Notes under the pieces: generated by a model
What the model saw: only the letters and a program-made list of their open reading frames with translations
The model's database searches: none
Told to the model about the DNA's origin: nothing
Shown here: one piece after another, positions 1 to 7,195 of the stretch
Numbering within the stretch: position 1 is the first letter of the stretch
Layout of the letters: each line of letters opens with the position of its first letter
Source: Alphaproteobacteria bacterium
GTDB taxonomy: Bacteria > Pseudomonadota > Alphaproteobacteria > ATCC43930 > CGMCC-115725
Reading direction: 5' to 3'
Assembly: GCA_028866355.1 (NCBI GenBank)
Contig: JAGWIH010000087.1
Span: 1-8,346 of the forward strand
Length of the DNA: 8,346 nt
Program-made: the position numbers and the translations under genes

Positions 1-1346
1 CGGTCGCACCGCCGGGCTATAGCCGGTGGCTGATCCCGCCGGCGGCGCTTTGCGTTCATCTGTGCATCGGACAGGCCTACGCCTTCAGCGTGTTCAACCT
101 GCCGATGACCAAGCTCATCGGCCTCACCAAATCAGCTCCGGGCGATTGGAACATCCCCGAGCTCGGCTGGATCTTCACCCTGGGCATCTTCTTCCTCGGC
201 ACCTCGGCGGCGGTCTTCGGCCGCTGGGTCGAGGAAGGCGGACCGCGCCGGGCGATGTTCACGGCGGCGTGCTGCTTCGGCGGCGGATTCATCATTTCGG
301 CGATCGGCGTCTACATTCATAACATCTGGATCGTCTATCTGGGTTATGGCCTGGTCGGCGGTTGCGGCCTCGGCATTGGCTATATCTCGCCGGTCTCGAC
401 GCTGATCAAGTGGTTCCCCGACCGTCCCGGTATGGCCACCGGCATGGCCATCATGGGTTTCGGTGGCGGCGCGTTCATTGCGTCGCCGCTGTCGGTCTGG
501 CTGATGAGCCATTTCAGTACCGCGACGCATATCGGCGTGGCCGAGACCTTCATCGTGCTCGGCGTCGTCTATTTCTGCTTCATGAGCGTCGGCTCGATCA
601 TCGTGAAAATTCCGGCGCCGGGCTGGAAGCCCGAAGGCTGGATCGCGCCAGCGGTGCCCAAGAAACTGGTCACCGACAAGCACGTCTATGTCTATCAGGC
701 CCTCAAGACGCCGCAGTTCTGGCTGATCTGGTGGGTGCTGTGCCTGAACGTGACGGCCGGCATCGGCGTGCTGGGTCAAGCCTCGGCCATGAGCCAGGAA
801 ATGTTCCCGGGTAAGGTGAGCGCGTTGGCGGCCGCCGGCTTCGTCGGCCTGATGAGCTTGTTCAACATGGGCGGCCGCTTCTTCTGGGCGTCGATGTCGG
901 ACTTCCTCGGCCGCAAGAACACCTATTTCGTGTTCTTCGTCCTCGGCATGATCCTCTATTCGCTCGTGCCGACGACGGGCGCAGTCGGCAGCGTTGCCGG
1001 CTTCGTGGTCTGCTTCTTGATCATCATCAGCATGTATGGCGGCGGCTTCGCCACGGTGCCGGCCTATCTCAAGGATATGTTCGGCACCCGCTACGTCGGC
1101 GCCATCCATGGCTGGCTGATCACCGCCTGGTCGGCGGCCGGCGTGTTCGGGCCGGTGCTGGTCAATTACATCCGTGAGTACCAAATCGACCGTGGTGTGC
1201 CCAAGGCCGACGCTTACAACGTCACCATGTACATCATGGCGGCGCTGCTGCTCGTCGGCTTTTTCTGCAACCTTCTCGTGAAGGCCGTGCATGAGCGGCA
1301 CCACATGAAGCACGAGCGGGCCGACGCCATGGGCATGGCGGATTAA
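1..1346 (+). CDS. OFA-family MFS transporter (oxalate/formate antiporter-like), 5' partial
   Basis: A secondary transporter of the major facilitator superfamily, placed in the inner membrane and probably exchanging or importing small carboxylates. The frame is open from base 3 and gives 447 visible residues up to the TAA at 1344-1346. Only a short cytoplasmic N-terminus seems to be missing, because TM1 (RWLIPPAALCVHLCIGQAYA) begins at visible residue 8. The GTG at 90 lies inside TM1 and is not the start. Family hallmarks are the glycine-rich TM4 region (GGCGLGIGYISP, then KWFPDRPGMATGMA), a TM5 segment GFGGGAFIASPLS, and the loop 8-9 signature GGRFFWASMSDFLGRK. About 12 membrane helices can be traced, with a Lys/His-rich C-terminal tail. 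The long TM1-TM2 loop (TKSAPGDWNIPELGW) is also typical of OFA. A 41-aa membrane protein follows 12 nt downstream, in the same apparent operon. The family call is firm. The substrate (oxalate, formate or another acid) cannot be read from the sequence, and no oxc/frc genes are in view. Confidence 0.9.
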   Translation, partial: VAPPGYSRWLIPPAALCVHLCIGQAYAFSVFNLPMTKLIGLTKSAPGDWNIPELGWIFTLGIFFLGTSAAVFGRWVEEGGPRRAMFTAACCFGGGFIISAIGVYIHNIWIVYLGYGLVGGCGLGIGYISPVSTLIKWFPDRPGMATGMAIMGFGGGAFIASPLSVWLMSHFSTATHIGVAETFIVLGVVYFCFMSVGSIIVKIPAPGWKPEGWIAPAVPKKLVTDKHVYVYQALKTPQFWLIWWVLCLNVTAGIGVLGQASAMSQEMFPGKVSALAAAGFVGLMSLFNMGGRFFWASMSDFLGRKNTYFVFFVLGMILYSLVPTTGAVGSVAGFVVCFLIIISMYGGGFATVPAYLKDMFGTRYVGAIHGWLITAWSAAGVFGPVLVNYIREYQIDRGVPKADAYNVTMYIMAALLLVGFFCNLLVKAVHERHHMKHERADAMGMAD

Positions 1347-1351
1347 GGGAG
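1346..1351 (+). promoter_or_regulatory. Ribosome binding site of the 41-aa membrane protein
   Basis: AGGGAG begins on the last base of the transporter's TAA stop and lies 7 nt before the ATG at 1359. The strong Shine-Dalgarno match at good spacing is the main evidence that this very short frame is translated. It also suggests translation follows directly from the upstream cistron. Confidence 0.7.
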
Positions 1352-1358
1352 AACGAAT

Positions 1359-1484
1359 ATGGCAAGCAAGAATCAAGACAGCGGCAACGGTCTCAAGCTC
1401 CTGCTCGCTTGGGGCTTCGTCGGCATTCCCCTCACCTGGGGCGTGATCAACACGATCATCAACGCGATGAAGCTGTTTCAGTAA
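1359..1484 (+). CDS. Small single-helix membrane protein, probable MFS transporter small subunit
   Basis: A 41-residue protein (ATG at 1359, TAA at 1482-1484) with a polar N-terminus (MASKNQDSGNG). One hydrophobic helix spans about residues 12-36 (LKLLLAWGFVGIPLTWGVIN and onward), and the protein ends KLFQ. It starts 12 nt after the OFA transporter stop, behind a good ribosome binding site, and ends just before a terminator, so it is the last gene of that operon. From memory, short single-pass proteins next to OFA-type transporters are annotated as 'MFS transporter small subunit'. Length, membrane helix and position all fit. A role in stability or activity of the transporter is an inference; no enzymatic motif is present. 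It could be missed by gene finders with a length cutoff, but start, ribosome binding site and context make it a credible gene. Confidence 0.8.
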   Translation: MASKNQDSGNGLKLLLAWGFVGIPLTWGVINTIINAMKLFQ

Positions 1485-1503
1485 TCGTCGTTTCATCGAG
1501 CGA

Positions 1504-1535
1504 CGGGCCGCCCATCGGGCGGCCCGTTTGCTTTT
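1504..1535 (+). terminator. Rho-independent terminator between convergent operons
   Basis: A perfect 10-bp GC-only stem, CGGGCCGCCC (1504-1513) pairing with GGGCGGCCCG (1517-1526) around an ATC loop, is followed by TTTGCTTTT. The T tract lies on the plus strand, so it terminates the transporter operon ending at 1484. The same hairpin would form in the transcript leaving hpnG, but no T run follows on that strand. Minus-strand termination there would be weak or need other factors. Confidence 0.88.
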
Positions 1536-1538
1536 GGG

Positions 1539-2201
1539 CTACAGCGTGCCGCCGATCGCTGTCAGCGCGGTGCGCAGTGTCGCCAGCGCCCGCTTGGTGT
1601 CGCGCGCCGTCGCGACGAGATCGGGGATTTGGCCCGGCTGCCGCAAAAGCGACGCAAGCACGCGGCCGGGTGCCGTGCGGCCCGAAGGATGCAGCCCCAC
1701 CAGCGCCGCCGGCGGCAAGCCGCGGCGCGCGGGATCGGCGATCGCGCGTAGCACCAGGAATGGCTTGCCAACCGCCCGCGCCGCCCGCGCCGCATGCTGC
1801 GATTCGAGATCGACGGCCAACGCCCCGTACTGTGCATGCTGCATTGCCTTGGCGTGTGGCGTGGCAACGATCGCCTCAAGTGCCAACAGATCGCCGGTCT
1901 CGGCGTGCAGGCCCGCGGCGGCGAGCGCCGCGAGAAAACTGCGATGCAATCGCGAGTCCGCTGTCAGCCGCTCGTCGTTCCCGGCGATCACCATGCGCGG
2001 CAGCAACAGGGTTCCGGCCGCGAGCCGTGGCGCCAAACCGCCGGCAATGCCGAAGCTGATCAGACCGTCGGCGGTTTCGGCCGCTTGCGCTGCGAGCACC
2101 CGGCCGCGCGCGGCATCGCCGCCAGTCGCGAATGCGATGAGGCCGAAGCGTCGGGCGAGCCGTGCCTCTGCCATGAAACCGCAGAGCGCCGCGAGCGGCA
2201 T
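1539..2201 (-). CDS. hpnG: HpnG, hopanoid-associated nucleoside phosphorylase (adenosylhopane nucleosidase)
   Basis: A 220-aa protein of the purine/uridine phosphorylase-nucleosidase superfamily. In the hopanoid pathway HpnG removes adenine from adenosylhopane, giving a ribosyl (phospho) hopane on the way to bacteriohopanetetrol-type side chains. Visible motifs are the N-terminal strand with ALCGFMAEARLARR (residues 5-18), the glycine-rich SFGIAGGL (49-56), the ribose/base-site VDLES (130-134) and the RAIADPA segment (152-158) with its conserved Asp. The length is usual for the family. The ATG at 2201-2199 shares its A with the shc stop (TAATG), so translation is probably coupled to shc. The frame stays open upstream, but that part lies inside shc and is not homologous. 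An internal Met at residue 10 is a less likely start. HpnG is the last gene of the operon in view. Its usual substrate supplier, hpnH, does not follow it. Confidence 0.9.
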   Translation of the reverse strand: MPLAALCGFMAEARLARRFGLIAFATGGDAARGRVLAAQAAETADGLISFGIAGGLAPRLAAGTLLLPRMVIAGNDERLTADSRLHRSFLAALAAAGLHAETGDLLALEAIVATPHAKAMQHAQYGALAVDLESQHAARAARAVGKPFLVLRAIADPARRGLPPAALVGLHPSGRTAPGRVLASLLRQPGQIPDLVATARDTKRALATLRTALTAIGGTL

Positions 2202-4138
2202 TACATACCGTAGGTGATGCGGCGTGCGCCGCTGCTGCGCAGCGCGCGATATCGCGCCAGTGCCCACAGCGGAAAGTACGCGCGATAGCCGTGATAGCGA
2301 AGATAGAAGACACGCGGAAAGCCGACGGCGGTGTACCACGCCTCGTCCCATAACCCGTGGGTTTGCTGCGTCTTCGTGAGATATTCGACGCCGCGCGCCA
2401 CCGCCGGATGATCAACCTCGCCGGCCGCCATCAACGCCAGCAGCGCCCACGCGGTCTGCGACGCCGTGCTCGCCTTGCCCTCGCCGCGCGGCCGGTCGCG
2501 CCAGTACGAAGCGCCGTCTTCGCCCCAGCCGCCGTCAGTACGCTGCTTGCTGGCAAGCCACGCGACGGCGCGTCGGATCATCGGATCGTCGCGCATGACG
2601 CCGGCGACATTGAGCGCACACAGCACCGACCAAGTACCGTAAATGTAATTGGTGCCCCATCGGCCAAACCATGAGCCGTCGGGCAGCTGCGTGCGGCGCA
2701 GATAATCGAGGCCACGCGTAAAGGCAGGGCCGTTGTCGCCGCGCTGCGCCAACAGCGACAGGCAGCGTGCGCTGACGTCTTCAGTCGGTGGATCGAGCAG
2801 CGCGCCGTGATCGGCGAACGGAATGTAGTTGAGATAATAGTACTCGTTGTCGGCGTCGAACGCCGCCCAGCCGCCCGTCTTGCATTGCATGCCGACCAGC
2901 CACTCGCTGGCGCGCGCCACCGGTTCGCGCCACTTGCCGCGATCGGCGCGATCGAAAGCCATGGCGACGACGGCGGTGTCGTCGAGATCCGGATAATGCG
3001 GGTTGGCGTATTGGAACGCCCAGCCGCCGGGCCGTACCCGCGGCCGCCACACCGCCCAGTCACCAGGTAGATCGAGCACCTGGAGCCCGGCGAGCCAATC
3101 GAGCCCCCGGCGCGCGGCGGCGTCGCTGTCGCGATCACCGGCCTCGAGCAGCGCATGCGCCGCGAGCGCCGTGTCCCATACCGGCGAGAGACACGGCTGG
3201 CAGTAGGAGCGCTCTGGCGTGCGCACCACCAGCTTGCGCAGCGCCGCCTTGGCGGTCTTGAACGCCGGATCGTCCTTGGCATAACCCAGACACTCGAACA
3301 TCATCACCGAATTGGCGATCGCCGGATAAATTCCGCCCAGGCCGTCGTCGCCATTGAGCCGCTCGACGACAAAATTCACCGCTGCGTCGATCGCCTTCCG
3401 GCGGCGGCCCGCCGGCATGTGGGGCTCGGCAAAGCGCAGCAGATCGTCGATACGATTGAAGATCCAGGCCCACGGCGATCCCGACGCGCGCGGCGGCCGT
3501 GCCTGCGTGCCCGGCGCAAACAATTCGCGCACCGAGACGCCGCGCGGATTCTTGGCCCGCGGCTTTAGCGCCATCAATACCAGCAGCGGCACGATCACCG
3601 TGCGCGACCAGTACGACACCTTGCTGAGATGAAACGGAAACCAGCGCGGCAGCAGCATGATCTCGACCGGCATTTCCGGCACCGCCGCCCATGGAAGCTC
3701 GCCAAAAAGCGCCAACTGGATGCGGGTGAAGACGTTGCTGCGGGCGGCGCCGCCTCGCGCCAAAATCGCCGCGCGCGCCTTGGCCATGTGCGGCGCGTCC
3801 GGTGAATCGCCGGCGGCCTTGAGCGCGAAATAGGCTTTCACCGTCGCCGACAGATCGACGTCGCCGCCGTGGAACAGCGGCCAACCGCCGTGCTCGCCTT
3901 GGACCGCGCGCAGATAGACGGCGAAGTCGCGCTGCAGATCGTCGTCGATCTCGCCGAGATAATGCTGCAGCAGCATGTATTCGGCCGGGATCGTCGCATC
4001 GGCTTCGAGCTCGTAGCACCAATGGCCGTCGGCGCGCTGGTGCGCGATCAACGCCGCGGCGGCACGGTCGACGGCCTGATCGAGCGCGGAAACGGGCGCG
4101 CCGCGCGCGCGGGATTCAGTCGTGGCGGCGTCGGACAT
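2201..4138 (-). CDS. shc: Squalene-hopene cyclase (HpnF)
   Basis: Cyclises squalene to hopene and hopanol (EC 5.4.99.17) at the membrane; a 645-aa class II triterpene cyclase of normal length. The catalytic DXDD motif is DLDD at residues 384-387, within PHYPDLDDTAVV. SPVWDT (318-323) is the conserved active-site segment. QW repeats (Q-x3-G-x-W) appear at about 34-40, 80-86, 418-424, 484-490, 532-538 and 591-597. The C-terminal signature FYLRYHGYRAYFPLWALARY is intact. The membrane-entry region (EIMLLPRWFPFHLSKVSYWS) is also present. I chose the ATG at 4138-4136, which overlaps the hpnE stop as TGATG. A TTG three codons upstream (4147) is possible but less likely. No frameshift or missing block is visible. 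The position aligning, from memory, with His451 of the Alicyclobacillus enzyme is Arg458 here. It sits between the squalene-making genes and hpnG, as expected. Confidence 0.97.
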   Translation of the reverse strand: MSDAATTESRARGAPVSALDQAVDRAAAALIAHQRADGHWCYELEADATIPAEYMLLQHYLGEIDDDLQRDFAVYLRAVQGEHGGWPLFHGGDVDLSATVKAYFALKAAGDSPDAPHMAKARAAILARGGAARSNVFTRIQLALFGELPWAAVPEMPVEIMLLPRWFPFHLSKVSYWSRTVIVPLLVLMALKPRAKNPRGVSVRELFAPGTQARPPRASGSPWAWIFNRIDDLLRFAEPHMPAGRRRKAIDAAVNFVVERLNGDDGLGGIYPAIANSVMMFECLGYAKDDPAFKTAKAALRKLVVRTPERSYCQPCLSPVWDTALAAHALLEAGDRDSDAAARRGLDWLAGLQVLDLPGDWAVWRPRVRPGGWAFQYANPHYPDLDDTAVVAMAFDRADRGKWREPVARASEWLVGMQCKTGGWAAFDADNEYYYLNYIPFADHGALLDPPTEDVSARCLSLLAQRGDNGPAFTRGLDYLRRTQLPDGSWFGRWGTNYIYGTWSVLCALNVAGVMRDDPMIRRAVAWLASKQRTDGGWGEDGASYWRDRPRGEGKASTASQTAWALLALMAAGEVDHPAVARGVEYLTKTQQTHGLWDEAWYTAVGFPRVFYLRYHGYRAYFPLWALARYRALRSSGARRITYGM

Positions 4139-5478
4139 CAGCGACAAGAAAGCGGTTCGAATGACTGCGAAGGCGGCGCTACCTTGAACCCGAAGTCCTT
4201 ATCGCTCAAGGCATTTTCGACCGCGCCGCGGCGTCCGGCGCCGAGAATTCCGGCGGCGGTAACGCCCGAGCGGATGGCGCCTTCGAGAGTCGCCGGCAGG
4301 CCCGTGTCGGTCCAGTCGCCGGCCAGCGCCAGGTTGCGCCAGCGCGTCCGCGCCCCCGGCCGGCGCGCCACCTGCTCCGGCGTCGCGGCAAACGTCGCGC
4401 GGCGCTCGCGCACGATCCGCACCGGCGGCATCGGATCGGCCGGCAGCGCGTAGGCCGCGGCAACGTCACGCCACAGCGACGCGGCGAGATCGTCCTCCGG
4501 CATCTCGAGCAGCCGGTCGGCGGCGCTCACCGTCACCGACAGCACGTCCTTTTTGCGGAACACCCATTCCGCCGTACCGCCGACGATGCCGACGAAGAAC
4601 GGCGAATTGTCCGGCGCGGCGACGCGGTAATGCGCATTGAGGATCGCGCAGTATCGATCGGGCGCGACGAGATCGGGCACCAGCCGCGCCGCCACCGGCG
4701 CGGTTACCGCCAGCACGATTTCATCCGACGCCGCGAGCGTTTCGCTTCCGTTATCGAAATCGAGCGCGGTTGCGCGGTCGGCGCCGAATTCGATGGCGCG
4801 CAGCCGCGCGCCGAAGCGGATGGTCGCGCCGCGGCGGCGCAGTTGCGCCAGCGCCGGATCGACCAAGGTCTCCGACAGGCCTTCGCGCGGGATCAAGGGC
4901 GTGCATGCCGCACCGCCGGCGCCGATGCTTTCCGCCAGGACGCGCGCCAGCAGGACCGCCGAAGCTTCGTGGAGTGGTGTGTTGAGCGCGGCAATGGCCA
5001 GCGGCTGCCAAAGGCGGCGGAAGATCGGCGTGCCGGGCGCCAGAATGTCGACGACCCGATCGCCGGACCGGGCGCGGCGCAAGCGCAACGCCTTGAGATA
5101 ATCGCCGAACGTCGTCCCGGGCACGCGCCGCGCCGGCGACGCCATCCACCATGGAATCCGGCCAGTATTAAAGCGCAGCGTCCAACGCTCGCCGCTGGCG
5201 CGATCGAGAAACGGATAGACCGGCGCACCGGGACCGGTGAGCGTGCCGCGCGCGCCGATGGCATCGATGAAGCCCAACGCCGAGCGGTTGCCCGCGATCA
5301 GCAGATGATTGCCGTTGTCGATACGGCACCCCAACGCCTGATCAAAGTAGGACCGTGCGCGGCCGCCGCCATGCGGCGCTGCCTCGTACAGCGTCACGGC
5401 GCGGCCGGCCTCGGCGAGCCGCACCGCGGCGGCCAATCCCGCCACGCCGGCGCCGACGACGTGGACGCGGCCGCTCAT
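4138..5478 (-). CDS. hpnE: HpnE, hydroxysqualene dehydroxylase (squalene-associated FAD-dependent desaturase)
   Basis: A 446-aa FAD-dependent amine oxidase/phytoene desaturase-type protein. HpnE reductively removes the hydroxyl of hydroxysqualene to give squalene (EC 1.17.8.1), the last step before Shc. The N-terminal Rossmann dinucleotide fold is clear: VHVVGAGVAGLAAAVRLAEA with GAGVAG at residues 9-14, the ribose-binding acidic residue in LYEAA (Glu32), then GGGRARS (37-43). GNHLLIAGN (56-64) is a conserved substrate-domain segment. The C-terminal FAD-binding motif is LALAGDWTDTGLPATLEGAI (383-402). A 36-residue tail follows that motif region. The ATG at 5478 overlaps the hpnD stop as ATGA. 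A GTG nine codons upstream (5505) is open but lies inside hpnD and adds only residues before the Rossmann strand. The gene is placed directly after hpnC and hpnD, as in the known three-gene squalene route. Confidence 0.95.
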   Translation of the reverse strand: MSGRVHVVGAGVAGLAAAVRLAEAGRAVTLYEAAPHGGGRARSYFDQALGCRIDNGNHLLIAGNRSALGFIDAIGARGTLTGPGAPVYPFLDRASGERWTLRFNTGRIPWWMASPARRVPGTTFGDYLKALRLRRARSGDRVVDILAPGTPIFRRLWQPLAIAALNTPLHEASAVLLARVLAESIGAGGAACTPLIPREGLSETLVDPALAQLRRRGATIRFGARLRAIEFGADRATALDFDNGSETLAASDEIVLAVTAPVAARLVPDLVAPDRYCAILNAHYRVAAPDNSPFFVGIVGGTAEWVFRKKDVLSVTVSAADRLLEMPEDDLAASLWRDVAAAYALPADPMPPVRIVRERRATFAATPEQVARRPGARTRWRNLALAGDWTDTGLPATLEGAIRSGVTAAGILGAGRRGAVENALSDKDFGFKVAPPSQSFEPLSCR

Positions 5479-6332
5479 AGCAGGCCGTGACGCAGCGCGT
5501 ACCACAATTTACGGGGCGTCGGCACGCGCACACGCTCGCCGATCCGCCGCCAGCCGCGTTTCTCGAGCCGCGTCAGAATCGCCGAATAGACCGCCCCCAT
5601 CACCGCCGCCGGCCGCATCGTCCCGCGCGGGCACTCAGCCATTGCGTGCCGTGCCGCGTCGAACTGGGCGTGCGCCATGGCGGCCAAATCCTCGCAAACT
5701 GCCGGCAGGTTGGGGTGTGCGAGCACCGCAGCCGGCTCGCGCGCGGCGATGCCGTGCCGCTCCAACAGCTCGCGCGGCAGATACAAGCGGCCGCGCGTGC
5801 CGTCTTCGGCCAGATCGCGCAAGATGTTGGTGAGCTGCAACGCACGGCCGAGGGCGTTGGCGACGCGATCGGCCTGATCGCCGGGAGCGCCGAAGATTCG
5901 CGCCGACAGCCGGCCGACGGCCGAGGCGGCGCGGTCGCAATAGAGATCGAGCTCGGCCAGCGACGGTGCGCGGATGGCGGCGCGCGCGTCCATCTCCATG
6001 CCTTCAATCACGCCGATGAAATCGACACGCCGCAATTGATATTTCTCCGCCGCGTCGGCGAGCGCGCGGGTCAGCGGCGTGTCGGCTTGCCCGGCATAGA
6101 ATGCGTCGACCGACCGCCGCCAGCCGGCGAGCGCCGCCAGCTTGGTCATCGGCGGATCGTTGCTGTCGACGATGTCGTCGACGGCGCGACAGAAGGCGTA
6201 GACCGCGAACATCGCCTCGCGCCGCGGCTTGGGCAGGAACCGCATCGCCCAATAGAACGAGGTGTGCGCGGCAGTGACCTGCGCCTTGATGTCGGCACGT
6301 TCTTCGCGCGTCGGTTGGACGAGCACGCTCAT
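5475..6332 (-). CDS. hpnD: HpnD, presqualene diphosphate synthase
   Basis: A 285-aa trans-isoprenyl diphosphate synthase of the squalene/phytoene synthase family. HpnD condenses two farnesyl diphosphates head-to-head into presqualene diphosphate (EC 2.5.1.103), the first committed step to squalene in this pathway. Both metal-binding Asp-rich motifs are present: YAFCRAVDDIVDS with DDIVD at residues 52-56, and QLTNILRDLAEDGTRGRLYL with RDLAED at 172-177. The N-terminal SFYWAMRFLP and the GMEMD motif (111-115) also match the family. The ATG at 6332 overlaps the hpnC stop as ATGA. An upstream extension of the open frame to 6470 is the shadow of hpnC and looks non-native (Arg/Ala-rich). HpnD resembles phytoene synthases, but the neighbouring hpnC, hpnE and shc settle the assignment. 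Confidence 0.95.
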   Translation of the reverse strand: MSVLVQPTREERADIKAQVTAAHTSFYWAMRFLPKPRREAMFAVYAFCRAVDDIVDSNDPPMTKLAALAGWRRSVDAFYAGQADTPLTRALADAAEKYQLRRVDFIGVIEGMEMDARAAIRAPSLAELDLYCDRAASAVGRLSARIFGAPGDQADRVANALGRALQLTNILRDLAEDGTRGRLYLPRELLERHGIAAREPAAVLAHPNLPAVCEDLAAMAHAQFDAARHAMAECPRGTMRPAAVMGAVYSAILTRLEKRGWRRIGERVRVPTPRKLWYALRHGLL

Positions 6333-7195
6333 GCGCGGCCGCCACGGACGAAACCGATCAGCGTCGCCAACGCGAAATCGACCGGACTGAGTTTCACGCG
6401 CATCGCCAACGGATCGCCACGCCGCAGCCGCGCCGCCAGCCGTGTGGCGAGCGCGACGATGGCGGCGCATTCACGGCTGAGACCCGGGCTTTTGACCGCC
6501 GCCGGCAGCGCTCGAGCCGTGGCGATCAACTTGTCCGTATCGTCAAGCAGCCGGTCGATGACGCGGCGCAGGCCAGGGCTCGACGACGCGCCACGCAGAT
6601 CCTCGACGCGCACGCCCTCCGCGACCAGCCATGGCTCCGGCAGATAGACGCGATCGAGGCGACGATAATCCTCGGCACAATCTTGCAGGTGATTCAACAC
6701 CTGGAGCGCGCTACATAGCGCGTCGCTCGGAATCCAGGTGGCGCGGCTTTCGCCATGCAGATCGAGCAGCTGACGGCCGACGGGCGACGCCGAATAGCGG
6801 CAATAATTCATCAAATCGTCCCAATCGCGATAACGCAGCTTGGTCGCGTCCTGCTTGAACGCGGTCAACACGTCATGACAGTGCTGCGCCGTGACGCCGG
6901 TGGCGCGCAGGCTCTGGCGCATCGCCGCCGCCGATGGCGAATCGTCGGCCCCACCATTATTGCTAGGCGCGCCGTCGAGCACGGCGCCCATGCGCTCGAG
7001 CCGCCGCACCTTTTCGGCGGCGGACAGAGCACCGTTATCGGCGATGTCGTCGGCTTCGCGCGCGAACCGATAGAAGGCATGCACGTGCGGACGCAGATCG
7101 CGCCGGATCAGCCACGAGCCAACCGGAAAATTCTCGTCGCTCCGGCCCTTGCCCGAGGGCGTCTCGACGACGCCGCTTACGGCCGGCTCTGCCAT
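6329..7195 (-). CDS. hpnC: HpnC, hydroxysqualene synthase
   Basis: A 288-aa squalene/phytoene synthase-family protein, paralogous to the adjacent HpnD. HpnC hydrolytically converts presqualene diphosphate to (S)-hydroxysqualene (EC 4.2.3.156). Diagnostic sequence is GKGRSDENFPVGSWLI (residues 15-30), followed by the first Asp-rich motif in AFYRFAREADDIAD (DDIAD 49-53). Next come RYSASPVGRQLLDLHG (133-148) and the second motif NHLQDCAEDYRRLDRVYLPE (168-187). SDENFPVGS and NHLQDC separate HpnC from HpnD. The frame is open far upstream, but homology begins only near the ATG at 7195, which has GGAAAGG nine bases before it. The start therefore lies inside the hpnB end (19-nt overlap). The residues before the conserved GKGRSDENF, MAEPAVSGVVETPS, look like a normal variable leader. 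Its TGA overlaps the hpnD ATG. Confidence 0.95.
   Translation of the reverse strand: MAEPAVSGVVETPSGKGRSDENFPVGSWLIRRDLRPHVHAFYRFAREADDIADNGALSAAEKVRRLERMGAVLDGAPSNNGGADDSPSAAAMRQSLRATGVTAQHCHDVLTAFKQDATKLRYRDWDDLMNYCRYSASPVGRQLLDLHGESRATWIPSDALCSALQVLNHLQDCAEDYRRLDRVYLPEPWLVAEGVRVEDLRGASSSPGLRRVIDRLLDDTDKLIATARALPAAVKSPGLSRECAAIVALATRLAARLRRGDPLAMRVKLSPVDFALATLIGFVRGGRA

Noticed and set aside
1..1484. Lower GC in the transporter operon than in the hopanoid genes, as a sign of transfer
   Set aside because: Sampled lines do differ, but the Phe/Ile/Met/Tyr-rich membrane helices explain much of it, and no integrase, repeat or tRNA scar is visible.
132..1496. 454-codon open frame on the minus strand opposite the OFA transporter
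   Set aside because: It is His/Asp/Arg/Ala-rich with no recognisable domain, and lies fully antisense to a clear membrane transporter. This is the usual GC-rich shadow.
1409..2059. Plus-strand frame running from the small subunit through the terminator into hpnG antisense
   Set aside because: It crosses a strong terminator, is Arg/Pro/Ala-rich, and its conserved-looking part belongs to other frames.
2202..2351. Fifty-codon upstream extension of the hpnG frame into shc
   Set aside because: It overlaps the conserved C-terminal motif of the cyclase and has no phosphorylase-like content; the TAATG start fits the operon pattern.
5487..6647. 386-codon plus-strand frame opposite hpnD and hpnC
   Set aside because: The composition is Arg/Ala-biased with no motif, and it spans the antisense of two well-supported enzymes including their junction.
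6329..7195. hpnC and hpnD as a recent tandem duplication
   Set aside because: They share the fold and Asp-rich motifs but differ strongly elsewhere and have distinct known functions; this is an old paralogy.
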